Origin: CAZDDI01 sp964504195
GTDB taxonomy: Bacteria > Chloroflexota > Anaerolineae > B4-G1 > SLSP01
Length of the DNA stretch: 64,000 nt
Direction: 5' to 3'
Assembly: GCA_964504195.1 (NCBI GenBank)
Contig: CAZDDI010000007.1
Location: forward strand, 50,469-114,468
Shown in pieces: positions 41,739 through 50,266 of this stretch. How positions within the stretch are numbered: the stretch's first letter is position 1; each line of letters begins with the position of its first letter. The position numbers and the translations under genes were made by a program. A model generated the notes under the pieces. That model worked only from the letters and a program-made list of their open reading frames with translations, had not been told where the DNA came from and did not search any database.

Positions 41739-42972
41739 CGTTACCAATGTTACGCAGGTAGACCAGGAAGCTGGGCAACAGTAACATACTCAGCAGTAAA
41801 AGCCATGGCGCTAGGGTGCGTGCTACAAGCCTCGCAATAACTCCCCACTGTTGTTGGGAATCTCCGGTGTTGCCCCCTTGTTCCAGCCAGGCCCACCAGG
41901 CCCGCTCCACGGTGGGTAAGTCCCGTCCCAGTGATTGTACTCCTTCGGCGCAGCCTTGCCCATCGCTATAGGCGGCGAGCAGCGTGCGGATCCCTGACCA
42001 GCCATAGGTTTGCCGCAAATAGGTCACGAAGCTGGCACTTTGGGCATAGGCCAGCAGTGCTGCCTCGCGCTCTGGGGGGAAGGCTCCACACAGGCTTTGT
42101 AAGGACAGCAACCGCCCTTGGGTACGGGTTTGTTCTAACGTGACTGCATACAGTGGATCGGGGCGTTGCTCGAAGTGTGAGGCGAACCCTTCCAGGAGCC
42201 AGGTGGGGAGCATGGCGTAGCCATAAGCGTCGGTATACCGGTAGAGCGTCAAATGCGCTAACTCGTGGGGAATATCACGTTGCATTTGGGAGAAGGCTGT
42301 GCTGGAAGGTGGGATTGCCAACAGCGCTACGCCCAGCTCCGGTTGTGCCTCACCGCCTACCCATTCATGTCCTCCCAGACGTAGCGCCGACTGTAAATCG
42401 GCGCTAGAGGGGTAGATATACAAATCGAACGGTTCGGAGAGCTGGATTTGGAGCGCGACGCTTAACTCATCCAGCGCTTTGCGGCTTGCATCTAACGCTG
42501 GTAGCATGAGTGCGCGTTCTCCAGCGATCCAGTGTACCGTTACTAGCCGGTCTTGGAGTGTTTGCCATTCAAACCGGTTATCTTCATAGGTGAAAGTGGT
42601 GAGCGGGGTTTGGTATGTGTTATTGGCTGTATCATGGTACTCCCACCAGTAGGTAATAGGGGCGAACGGCGGGAGCGGTGTTGCGTGTAGGTCACGCACA
42701 TATTGTAAAGTGGTTGTCTCTACCGTCGTTGGGCGATAGGCCGTCGTAGTAGTCTTGCCGGCGTAGTGATAACGCAGGTAAATCTGGGCCGTTTCCGCTG
42801 CGCTGGCGTTCGGTGCGCGCCACTCGAAGGTCGCTGTTTGTCCGAAGGTGTAGTCATGTGTAGTTTCGACGCTATTTTGTGTTGTACTGGGTTGCGCCAG
42901 GCGCAGCATGACCAGTAATATCCCCGCCGTCAATAGCCCTCTATGTAGCCAGCTGCGCGTTATGCGTACCAC
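41722..42972 (-). CDS. Membrane-anchored zinc metallopeptidase, peptidase MA type
   Basis: A 416-residue protein with an N-terminal anchor (GLLTAGILLVMLRLA), a beta-rich ectodomain, then zinc motif IPHELAHLTLYR (H236, E237, H240) and the third ligand region LPTWLLEGFASHFE. A C-terminal span (LAPWLLLLSMLLLPSFLVYL) follows. The set of motifs is that of peptidase-MA-like gluzincins, presumed extracytoplasmic proteases. Translation starts at GTG 42972, overlapping the end of the HEAT-repeat gene by 13 bases, so the two are coupled. Confidence 0.8.
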   Translation of the reverse strand: MVRITRSWLHRGLLTAGILLVMLRLAQPSTTQNSVETTHDYTFGQTATFEWRAPNASAAETAQIYLRYHYAGKTTTTAYRPTTVETTTLQYVRDLHATPLPPFAPITYWWEYHDTANNTYQTPLTTFTYEDNRFEWQTLQDRLVTVHWIAGERALMLPALDASRKALDELSVALQIQLSEPFDLYIYPSSADLQSALRLGGHEWVGGEAQPELGVALLAIPPSSTAFSQMQRDIPHELAHLTLYRYTDAYGYAMLPTWLLEGFASHFEQRPDPLYAVTLEQTRTQGRLLSLQSLCGAFPPEREAALLAYAQSASFVTYLRQTYGWSGIRTLLAAYSDGQGCAEGVQSLGRDLPTVERAWWAWLEQGGNTGDSQQQWGVIARLVARTLAPWLLLLSMLLLPSFLVYLRNIGNAKSLR

Positions 42973-44066
42973 GGATCGTCGTCCTCTTCCTCTCCGTCCT
43001 CATCTTCCGCAAGGTAATTATCTTCGATTTCGTCATCCTCAGTGAGCTCGGCATCGCTTTCATCCAGTGTTACGGCGTTTTCGGCGGCCTCCTCCCAAGT
43101 TTCATCATCTAGCGTTTCCTCGAAAGCTGCCGGCGGGCCGAAAAAGCTGCTCGTGTCGCCGTGATAAAAATCAAGCTCGTTGAGGGCGGCGTTGGCAGCC
43201 GAAAGCACCGCTTCATCATCAGATCGCGCATAACGCTCCAGTGTGCGGCGTGCCAGCGGGCCGCCGATTTGTCCTAGTGCCCACAATGCAGCCGCCTGCA
43301 CCTCCGCATCCACATCCTCAACGGCTTCAATGAGCGGGCGCACAGCGTTCTTGAGCTCGAGTTCACCACAAGCGTGAGCAGCTTCGTAGCGCATGGCGGG
43401 AGTAGGGTTCTCCAATTCCCGGAGTACAATCTTGCCCCAGCGCTTATCGGCGTTGCGCCCCATAGCGAAGACTGCGCTGATGCGCATAGCCTCTTCGCGG
43501 TGGCGATAGCTTTCCTCAATCATGGTGGCGATTTCTGCCCCGCTGGTATAGGCAATGGATTCCAGCGCGCGACGGCGCACGGCGATGCTCTCCTGCGGGT
43601 TACGGTAGACCCGGTGCAGGGTGGCACACGTTTGCTCGAAGTGGTGCGGTAGCAGTTTGCCCAGCTCGCCTAATAGCACGAACCGGCCTAACGCCCGCGC
43701 TGCCGCGGCGCGCACCGTTTCAGCCTCGTCATCCACCAATAAGCGGATAAACTGCGCGATCAGCCGGGGGTCTTCGTCTTCCCAGAGGCCCTCAATGGCA
43801 TGGGCGCGCACCGAGGCTTCAATATCGTGCAGTCCTAGGCGGAAGATGAAACTGAAATCCATCTCAAAATCAGCTTCGGCCAGTTCCGCCAACGCGGTGA
43901 GTAGTTTGAAGCGTTCTTGTGTCGGGACTAGAGGCCACGCGCGACGTAGGCGGACTTGGGCCTCATCTAACAGCCCAGAGAGCAACGGTAAGTCTTTGGC
44001 AATGGGACAGCGCTGGTTCTGCTCCAGGGCTTCCCAAATCTGTGTAAGATCCTTTTCTTTGGTCAT
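42960..44066 (-). CDS. HEAT-repeat protein with acidic tail
   Basis: A 368-residue soluble protein made of HEAT/PBS-type helical repeats between about residues 60 and 285 (VRAHAIEGLWEDEDPRLIAQF; VRAAAARALGRFVLLGEL; VQAAALWALGQIGG). It ends in a strongly acidic tail (DEIEDNYLAEDEDGEEEDDD). Such proteins are scaffolds or lyase-like modifiers; no catalytic signature is seen. It is coupled to the MA-type peptidase, suggesting a joint role. Confidence 0.75.
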   Translation of the reverse strand: MTKEKDLTQIWEALEQNQRCPIAKDLPLLSGLLDEAQVRLRRAWPLVPTQERFKLLTALAELAEADFEMDFSFIFRLGLHDIEASVRAHAIEGLWEDEDPRLIAQFIRLLVDDEAETVRAAAARALGRFVLLGELGKLLPHHFEQTCATLHRVYRNPQESIAVRRRALESIAYTSGAEIATMIEESYRHREEAMRISAVFAMGRNADKRWGKIVLRELENPTPAMRYEAAHACGELELKNAVRPLIEAVEDVDAEVQAAALWALGQIGGPLARRTLERYARSDDEAVLSAANAALNELDFYHGDTSSFFGPPAAFEETLDDETWEEAAENAVTLDESDAELTEDDEIEDNYLAEDEDGEEEDDDPWYA

Positions 44067-44404
44067 AGGTATACTTCTCGTGTTACAAAATTTTTACGCC
44101 AGTGAACCCGGAGATTGTTAGAGTTGCTTTTGTGATAACTACACAGGCTCAAATTTTGTTTGTCATTGCGAGGTGCGTCTTTACGATATCCGTTCGTTTC
44201 TGAGTTTAGCAATTCAGTTTGTAGTCGAGAGTTTTATTTTGGTCGGTCTGCGATAACATCGGGCGTATAGTTCCTGGACAGTCACCAAGCCTCTATCCGA
44301 AAATTCTGCCAGGGTCGAGCCTGCCGAGACCCAGCGCTGGTTATGACAGGCCCGACCATAGCCTTTGTGAGTTTTTGGATAGCTGCTAAGTCTTAAGTAT
44401 GCCA
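44067..44404. other. Intergenic region with nested palindrome
   Basis: No gene seen. It holds a fragment of the TGTCATTGCGAG repeat (44161-44176) and a 90-bp nested palindrome (44293-44382). Confidence 0.6.
44293..44382. repeat. Nested palindrome of the TATCCGAAAATT family
   Basis: Outer arms CTATCCGAAAA and TTTTTGGATAG; inner arms GGTCGAGCCTG and CAGGCCCGACC. Related ends occur at 47457-47520 (TTATCCGAAATT and ATTTTTGGGTAGA), at 49517-49532 (TGTGAATTTTCGGGTA) and at 35123-35138 (TGTCCGAAAATTCACG). It could fold as a two-stem RNA or be a small mobile repeat. Confidence 0.65.
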
Positions 44405-45823
44405 TCAAAAAACCGGGAAGAAAATATCGAGCAGGGTGATGACGACAAACAATACCAACAGGCTGATAAGCGCAATCATGTGAACTTTTTCTTCCTTTTC
44501 CGGCGGGATGGGTTTCCCGCGCACCTTTTCCAAAAGGATGAAAAGGATGCGCCCGCCATCCAGAGCCGGAATCGGTAGCAGGTTGAAGATGCCCAGGCTG
44601 AGACTGATAAGAAGCACGACGTTGAGGAAGGGAAACCATTGCCCGGCAGCGAGACTCTGCTGAATGGTCTCGTAAGCAATCTGACTGATGCCTACTACGC
44701 CTACTGGACGGGCGACTTCTGCCGGGATAAGTCCCCGAATAACAGAGATGGGTAGCGTCAACGTGTTCAGGAGCAGCGTCAGCCCGTAGGAAGTGCCTTT
44801 CATAAATGCTTGAGGCAATGGATAGCGGGTGTAGTCGGTGGTCTGGTGGAGCATCTGGATGCCCAGCGCTCCCTCGCCGGCGGGCGGGTTGGCGCGGGCC
44901 AGCAGGGGAACGTCTTGCCTTTCACCGTCGCGTTCTATGGTGAGCATGATAGTCTCACCAGTGTGCTCACGGGTGTATTCAATTAACACATTTCCATTCC
45001 ACAGGTGTATTCCGTCAACTGCAAGCAGCCGATCCCCCACCTGTAGCCCTGACTGTTCGGCTGGCGAGCCGGGCGCGACAGCCGCAATACTCACGGCTAG
45101 ATGGAGCGATAATTGCACTCCCAACGGGCCTTCGCCCTCCGGCGGAGTCGGCTGTGGGGTCAACATGATTTGGAACGGTTGCCCGTCTCGTTCTATAGCG
45201 ATTTCTATCGGTTGCTCCAGATGGGCGTTGACGTAATCGATGAACATCTCAACGCCTTCGCCTGGAAAATATGCATTCAGCGGGCGGTTGTTGACAGCCA
45301 GGATATGATCCCCTACTTGTAGTCCGCTCACCATCGCTGGACTATCAGCCGTCACGGCGACGACAGTGATGGGTGCTAGTGGGACACCGATGGCGAAGAT
45401 CTGAACGGCCAGTAGCCAGGCCAGGGCTAAATTCATCAGCGGTCCGGCCACATACACCCAGAAGCGCGTGCTCAGAGATTGGGCGTAGAGGCTGCGGCGT
45501 TTACGCTCGGCTGTTTCCGCCAGCTCTTCAGGGGTCTTTTGCTCTTGTGCCTCTGCGTTCTCTTCATCGAAAAATGATTCACCTTCGAGACGCACAAAGC
45601 CCCCTAGCGGTAACCAGTTTAGCGTGAATTCGGTCTCGTTCCAGTGAAATAGGCGCATGATGCGCGGAGGAAAGCCGATGCCGAATTCCCTGGCCCACAC
45701 GCCCAGTTTCTTTGCCATCAATAAGTGTCCCAGCTCATGCACAATCACGAGTGGAATCAGGGCAATCAAAAACGAAAAGAAGGTCATCACGCCTTCATTG
45801 ATGCTTTGTAGTACCATGTTCAT
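44405..45823 (-). CDS. rseP: Site-2 metalloprotease RseP family with two PDZ domains
   Basis: A 472-residue membrane protease. The first span carries the zinc motif VIVHELGHLLMAKK (H29, E30, H33), and the C-terminal NLLPIPALDGGRILF provides the LDG Asp. Two PDZ domains (about 165-250 and 255-330) lie between membrane segments. It cuts transmembrane segments of substrates such as anti-sigma factors. Family length is usually 350-450 residues; the second PDZ accounts for the extra. It is transcribed alone from the promoter at 45886-45914. Confidence 0.93.
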   Translation of the reverse strand: MNMVLQSINEGVMTFFSFLIALIPLVIVHELGHLLMAKKLGVWAREFGIGFPPRIMRLFHWNETEFTLNWLPLGGFVRLEGESFFDEENAEAQEQKTPEELAETAERKRRSLYAQSLSTRFWVYVAGPLMNLALAWLLAVQIFAIGVPLAPITVVAVTADSPAMVSGLQVGDHILAVNNRPLNAYFPGEGVEMFIDYVNAHLEQPIEIAIERDGQPFQIMLTPQPTPPEGEGPLGVQLSLHLAVSIAAVAPGSPAEQSGLQVGDRLLAVDGIHLWNGNVLIEYTREHTGETIMLTIERDGERQDVPLLARANPPAGEGALGIQMLHQTTDYTRYPLPQAFMKGTSYGLTLLLNTLTLPISVIRGLIPAEVARPVGVVGISQIAYETIQQSLAAGQWFPFLNVVLLISLSLGIFNLLPIPALDGGRILFILLEKVRGKPIPPEKEEKVHMIALISLLVLFVVITLLDIFFPVF

Positions 45824-45885
45824 AACCGATATGTTTTCCTTCCATATTGTAGAGATGCATTCAGGTATTCTAACTACTTACTGGC

Positions 45886-45914
45886 ATTATACTCTATCCA
45901 GAGAGCAATGTCCA
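45886..45914 (-). promoter_or_regulatory. Promoter of rseP
   Basis: Minus strand TGGACA (45914-45909), 17-base spacer, TATAAT (45891-45886), about 60 bases before the start codon. Confidence 0.7.
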
Positions 45915-45940
45915 GATGGGCGCGTTTGATTGTTTGATTT

Positions 45941-46027
45941 GGGTGTGTTTCAAATGAGTTAGTAGGCGCGCTTTCCATAGCGCGCGATTTAGAAATCGTG
46001 GCTACTTTCAACTGAAATGAAACACCC
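45941..46027. repeat. Four-part nested palindrome
   Basis: From outside in: GGGTGTGTTTCA / TGAAACACCC, AGTAG / CTACT, then side-by-side hairpins GCGCGC-TTTCCATA-GCGCGC and GATTT-AG-AAATC. This gives a cross-shaped fold of about 87 bases between the divergent rseP and GH99-like genes. No copy elsewhere in the window was noticed. Confidence 0.65.
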
Positions 46028-46085
46028 CCGTTAGATGTGACTTGTCATTCCGGGTCTCTAGGCTATACTGCGAGTGGAGGCGTAT

Positions 46086-47432
46086 ATGTGCAAACGGTTT
46101 TTGTTAAGTATGTTCCTTGCCTGCTTGTTGCTCGGCCAGCCGATGGCCGCGCCTCCTATCGCGGCGCAACAAGATCGGCTGATTTTGGCTTTTTACTACG
46201 CTTGGTTTGATTGGAACACTTGGGCGTTGAATCTGGCCGAGCAACCGGCCCAGCCCTATCTTTCAGCAGACCCGATGACCGTGCAACGCCACGTTCAAGA
46301 AGCCCGGCAGGCAGGCATTGATGCACTCATACATGCCTGGTATGGCCCAACGGTGGAGAATAATCAGACTGAGCCGAACTTCACTCTTTTGCTGAACGCG
46401 GCGCAGGAGCAAGGGTTGCATGCCGCCCTGTCGGTGGATTTGGCCCCTGATACCGCCTTTCTGCGCAATACGCAAGAAATCGTCGAGGCCTTGACTGTGA
46501 TCCGTGATCGGCACGCTCAACATCCCGCTTACTTGCGAGTGGATGAGCGCCCTGTAGTTTTCTTTTGGCGGCAGGAGCAATACTCCGTTGCCGTTTGGTC
46601 AGCCCTGCGCCAGCAGGTAGACCCTAACTTCACGCAGCTATGGATTGCTGAAGGTACTCGCTCGGAGTACTTGGAAGTCTTCGATGGCCTGTACCTCTAC
46701 AGCGTAGCGTGGACAGCGACTCCCGGCCCAATCATGCAGCGTTGGGGTGATGAGGTGCGCCGCTGGGAAACCCAACTCGGACAGCCACGTTACTGGGTCG
46801 CCACTACCATGCCGGGTTATAATGATCTGGTTACAGGGCGAACCGATGCTTTCGTGCGGGAGCGTGCCGATGGCGGGTATTATCGGACCACATGGGAGGC
46901 TGCGCATCAGAGTGATCCAGACTGGATTGTGATTACCAGCTTCAACGAGTGGGTAGAAGGGACACAAATCGAGCCGGCGACAGGCTATGGCCGCTCTTAT
47001 CTCGATTTGACGGCGCAGCTGGCAACCATCTATCGCCGGGCGGCGGTCGAGCCTACGCCCACCCCGGAGCTGCCTACGCCTACTCCAGAGCTGTCCACGC
47101 CTACTCCGATCATTACGCCTACAGCGACGCTGTTGCCCACGCCCTCTGTGACGGTTACACCTACGGCCACGCTGCTGCCCACGGCCACGCCTTTTCGCCT
47201 GCCTACGCCCACGCCGCGCATGCCGCATCTGGATGTGTTGACGCCTATTGCACCTGGGCCAACTCCGCTAGGCGGTTATCGCACGCCAGAAGCGCCGGCG
47301 ACGCCTACCCGCTTACCACGCTTGCCCGTGGAGGGCGCTTCGCCGGATAACACGCAACCGTGTTTTCCGGTTCTGGCGTTGCTGTGGTTTATCCCCGCGT
47401 TATTGCGCCGGCGTCCTGGCAGGTTTGTGTAA
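46086..47432 (+). CDS. Secreted GH99/WbsX-like glycoside hydrolase
   Basis: A 448-residue protein with signal peptide (CKRFLLSMFLACLLLGQPMA), then a catalytic TIM-barrel-like domain with AFYYAWFDWNTW, IDALIHAWYGP and ITSFNEWVEGTQIEP. These are typical of glycosyl-hydrolase-99-like/WbsX proteins, which act on mannose-containing or other polysaccharides. A Thr-Pro linker (about 330-390) leads to a short hydrophobic segment and a basic tail (ALLRRRPGRFV), probably anchoring it to the membrane. The ATG at 46086 has GGAGG five bases upstream; a GTG at 46074 overlaps that site. Confidence 0.8.
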   Translation: MCKRFLLSMFLACLLLGQPMAAPPIAAQQDRLILAFYYAWFDWNTWALNLAEQPAQPYLSADPMTVQRHVQEARQAGIDALIHAWYGPTVENNQTEPNFTLLLNAAQEQGLHAALSVDLAPDTAFLRNTQEIVEALTVIRDRHAQHPAYLRVDERPVVFFWRQEQYSVAVWSALRQQVDPNFTQLWIAEGTRSEYLEVFDGLYLYSVAWTATPGPIMQRWGDEVRRWETQLGQPRYWVATTMPGYNDLVTGRTDAFVRERADGGYYRTTWEAAHQSDPDWIVITSFNEWVEGTQIEPATGYGRSYLDLTAQLATIYRRAAVEPTPTPELPTPTPELSTPTPIITPTATLLPTPSVTVTPTATLLPTATPFRLPTPTPRMPHLDVLTPIAPGPTPLGGYRTPEAPATPTRLPRLPVEGASPDNTQPCFPVLALLWFIPALLRRRPGRFV

Positions 47433-47735
47433 GCCGGCATTTGTATTACCAGTAGTTATCCGAAATTGTGCCACTGGTTGCGCTTGTCGAAACCAGTAGC
47501 CGCGTGATTTTTGGGTAGATCTCAAGTTGAATCATTTGATGGTTGGCAATCTCCGAGCTTGTCTCCCTAAGGGCTACATAGCCTATGGATGCAAGCCGCT
47601 GGGTGCGTTGGGAAACGAACGTGCCTCCCGTGTTTGGAAAGGGGATGCCGGTTGGCATGGGTATGATTGCGCCTGTGCGGCTGGATTGCAAACGGCATCC
47701 TTTAAGGGTGTCGTTTTTTTTGTTGTTATAGTATC

Positions 47736-47871
47736 ATTTTGCTACCGTACACTTGTAGATTTTTGCCACGAATTCACTCGAATTAACACGAAAACAATAA
47801 GAAATTCGTAAAATTCATGCTAATTCGTGGCTAAAACTGAATGCGCTTGGAAAATGTACGGTAGACAAAAT
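47736..47871. mobile_element. MITE-like element, family 1, copy B (inverted)
   Basis: Inverted homologue of 2986-3107, ending in CTACCGTACA and TGTACGGTAG with TTTTG/CAAAA flanks. Inner arms GCCACGAATT and AATTCGTGGC are present. The two copies differ by small substitutions and an indel, so they are not a recent duplication. Confidence 0.75.
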
Positions 47872-47910
47872 ATCATTGAGTTTCGGACCTAGATCTGGCA
47901 AGCTTGCGCC

Positions 47911-47985
47911 TACAAAATGTCGTTATGCACCGGTGAAATATTGCTGCACTCAATTTTGGCGATACCTGCCAGGTCTTAAGTTAAG
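47911..47985. repeat. CACCGGTG-family repeat, copy 1
   Basis: TACAAAATGTCGTTATGCAC, then CGGTGAAATA, and CCTGCCAGGTCTTAAGTTAAG near the right end. Related sequences lie at 52551-52630 and 63788-63853. Its last bases are shared with the start of the family 2 element. Confidence 0.6.
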
Positions 47986-48110
47986 ATTTGCAGGCCGTCC
48001 ACGAACACACGTATATTCGCAAAACAAGGGGAATTCATGTAGATTGTCCTGCGTATGCGGGATTCGTGACCCAATTCGGGGACGGCAACCGGAACCAATG
48101 TTCTTAACTT
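47978..48110. mobile_element. MITE-like element, family 2, copy B (inverted)
   Basis: Perfect terminal inverted repeat AAGTTAAG (47978-47985) and CTTAACTT (48103-48110); inner arms GGCCGTCC and GGACGGC. Homologous along its length to 27117-27240 in the other orientation. The right flank AATGCCATTG is also seen after copy A (AATGGCATTA). Confidence 0.8.
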
Positions 48111-48172
48111 AATGCCATTGATAACGTGATTAGATAGGCTGTTTTGAGAAATTTATCAGGAGGATATGTGCT

Positions 48173-48781
48173 ATGCAAACAAACTCTCGTTGGACTGTGC
48201 GTGATCTGGTATACATCGGCTTGTTTGGTGCATTATGGGGCGCAATGGAGATGACATTGGGTGATCTCTTTCACACTCTCAAAGTCCCTTTCACTGGCAC
48301 GCTGATGGCCGCATTGGGCATTGGCATCGCGCTTATCGGAAGGCGCTTTGTCCCCAAGCGCGGCAGTATTTTGATGATTGCTCTCGTGACTGGTTTATTG
48401 AAATTCCTCAGCCCCAGTGGCAGTAGCGTGTTGCGCGTGTTTATTTCCATTCTCATTGAAGGGGCCATCGCGGAAGGCGTGCTGACGTTGTTGCCGGTGG
48501 GCCTGGGTAGTTGGATGTTGGCTAATGCTCTGGCAACCTTATGGACGTTGCTGCATTCCTTCTTCATCACCGGGCTGTTATTCGGCGAGGGAGCAGTTGA
48601 AATGTTCGTGATTGTAGTGGAACGCGGAGCGAAAATCCTGGGGTTGAACCCAGAAGCTGTTGTGTTGGGAGCTATTCTGTTGGCCTTGCTCTATATGGGA
48701 ATGGGTGCGGTCGCGGGGGCATTGGCGTGGAGCGTGGGCAAAATCGTCTATGAGCGTTTGCGTCCAAAAGATGTTGTGTAA
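48173..48781 (+). CDS. ECF transporter S-component-like membrane protein
   Basis: A 202-residue protein of about six hydrophobic spans (LVYIGLFGALWGAMEMTLGD; GTLMAALGIGIALIG; VLGAILLALLYMGMGAVAG). The opening and overlap with an EcfT gene mark it as an ECF S component, the part that binds a vitamin or metal. Its substrate cannot be told. AGGAGG is about ten bases before the ATG. The end overlaps the next gene by 11 bases. Confidence 0.7.
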   Translation: MQTNSRWTVRDLVYIGLFGALWGAMEMTLGDLFHTLKVPFTGTLMAALGIGIALIGRRFVPKRGSILMIALVTGLLKFLSPSGSSVLRVFISILIEGAIAEGVLTLLPVGLGSWMLANALATLWTLLHSFFITGLLFGEGAVEMFVIVVERGAKILGLNPEAVVLGAILLALLYMGMGAVAGALAWSVGKIVYERLRPKDVV

Positions 48782-49451
48782 CTCGCGCCGTGGCCCAGGT
48801 CCGTTGGGTTATACGCTCGTCACCCTGACGTTGATGATTGGTGCGGTGCTGGCCTCTGGCTGGCGTGGTATGGGCGTCTTGATGGCGACAGTGCTCTTGA
48901 TGCTTTGGCTGCGCCCAGAAGCCTTTGCAATCTTTCGTTCGTGGCGCATTTGGACGGTTGCGGCGCTTTTGTTGCTCAGTGCTGCCCTGTGGGGCGCAGC
49001 AGACACGTCCGATTTATCCCCATTGACTATAGGTATCCAGGCGCTCGTGCGCGGGTTGACCGTGCTATTGGCGCTCAATGGCTATTTGCGCGCGGTAGGT
49101 CTGGGGGATTTGGCGTTGATGTTCGAGCAGCTAGGGGTACAGGGTTTGGGTTTCGCGCTGGGGGTGGCTCTCAATATGTTGCCCTCGTTAGCGGCTTCAG
49201 CCGGGAATACATTTGCGGCGCTACGCATGCGCGGCGGCTTGCGCCGCCGTCCCTGGCATACGCTGCGCGGGCTGCTGGTGACAATTCTGGTCAATGGGTT
49301 GCGGCGTGGCGATGAGATCACCGCCGCTGCCGAGTCGCGCGGTTACAATCCGGCGCAACCCTTCCAGCGGCGGCTGCGGATGCAGCGCGCCGACTGGTAC
49401 TGGGGCTTGACAACCCTGGTTACGGTTGGGCTGCTGCTGGGCTGGCCCTAG
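48771..49451 (+). CDS. ECF transporter T component (EcfT/CbiQ type)
   Basis: A 226-residue membrane protein with several N-terminal spans and cytoplasmic coupling helices that include ALRMRGGL and AAESRGY, matching the two Arg-Gly motifs of EcfT. EcfT links the S component to two ATPases; no ATPase gene is adjacent, so a shared ATPase elsewhere is implied. The ATG at 48771 lies inside the end of the S gene. Confidence 0.8.
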   Translation: MLCNSRRGPGPLGYTLVTLTLMIGAVLASGWRGMGVLMATVLLMLWLRPEAFAIFRSWRIWTVAALLLLSAALWGAADTSDLSPLTIGIQALVRGLTVLLALNGYLRAVGLGDLALMFEQLGVQGLGFALGVALNMLPSLAASAGNTFAALRMRGGLRRRPWHTLRGLLVTILVNGLRRGDEITAAAESRGYNPAQPFQRRLRMQRADWYWGLTTLVTVGLLLGWP

Positions 49452-49558
49452 GATCTATCCTTTCAGATTGTTGTTGCCTAAGTCTGGCGCAGGTTTGCCC
49501 GGTTTAACTAGCGCTTTGTGAATTTTCGGGTATCAGCTTGCTTCAACCGGTTAGCTGC

Positions 49559-49610
49559 TGATATACAAACAACCGGGCGGAAAAAGGTCCGCCCGGTTGT
49601 TTGTATATCA
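49559..49610. terminator. Perfect 23-bp hairpin between convergent genes
   Basis: Arms 49559-49581 and 49588-49610 are exactly complementary around a six-base loop. It lies between the converging EcfT and PH-domain genes and ends six bases before the PH-domain stop. There is no T-run outside the stem, so it may act as a two-way terminator or be a dispersed palindrome. Confidence 0.6.
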
Positions 49611-49615
49611 GATTC

Positions 49616-50266
49616 TCAGCTGAAAATAAGGCGTTTGAGCTCGCGGATATCGTCTTGCGTAACGTCTGGGAAGCGTAAGCCACCTTTGACTCTGGCTCCG
49701 GTCTCCTGAAACTCATAGCCGCTCATGCTCAACATTACATCGCGTGAGCCAGTCGTGGCCTGGAAGAACCCCCAAAAGGGACTGTGCGACCAGTTGGTAT
49801 CGAGCACCTGGATTTTGCCTTGCTTCAGGTAAATTGCATCCGCAAACCCGCGCTGATCAGGATCGGGGGTAATGAGAATGATGCGCTTGTTGGTGAGAAT
49901 GAACTGCCACTGTTCATAAAGCAGTAAGGTCTGCGCCCCGTAGAAGACGGCATAGGTCAATGCAAGTGCCAGCATCCCCAAAACACCATTGAAGACTGCA
50001 TCGAACCCCAGCGAGCTCGAAATCCCCAGCAAGATCAATACTACCAGCAGTAATGCCCCCCCGATACGTAACAGGTTCCAGCCTACTAGCTTGCGGTATG
50101 GGGCCATGCGAATTACCAGCTGCTCCTCTTCCCCCTCAAGGTAAAAAATTTCAGGGAGTATACTCTTGCGCAGCTGCGCATACAGGTTGTTGTACCAGAA
50201 TTGTAAGCCGGTACTCTGGCCCTGTACCTGCGGGGCAGGCGGTGCGGTAGATTTTTCGTCGCTCAC
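49616..50266 (-). CDS. Bacterial PH-domain membrane protein
   Basis: A 216-residue protein: a Pro/Gln-rich start, two membrane spans (about 70-115) and a bacterial PH-like domain (FILTNKRIILITPDP; GKIQVLDTNWSHSPFWGFF). Such proteins are membrane-associated with unknown role. Its ATG overlaps the stop of the LysM gene (ATGA at 50266-50263), so it is the last gene of an envelope operon. Confidence 0.8.
   Translation of the reverse strand: MSDEKSTAPPAPQVQGQSTGLQFWYNNLYAQLRKSILPEIFYLEGEEEQLVIRMAPYRKLVGWNLLRIGGALLLVVLILLGISSSLGFDAVFNGVLGMLALALTYAVFYGAQTLLLYEQWQFILTNKRIILITPDPDQRGFADAIYLKQGKIQVLDTNWSHSPFWGFFQATTGSRDVMLSMSGYEFQETGARVKGGLRFPDVTQDDIRELKRLIFS

Larger units (their letters stand above)
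47433..48172. other. Repeat island without genes
   Basis: About 740 bases made almost wholly of repeat elements in series: a TATCCGAAATT palindrome (47457-47520), MITE-like family 1 (47736-47871), a CACCGGTG element (47911-47985) and MITE-like family 2 (47978-48110). Short open frames here lack ribosome sites and recognisable content. Confidence 0.7.

Noticed and set aside
47446..47811. Short frames on both strands in the repeat island
   Set aside because: They overlap palindromic elements and have no coding signals.
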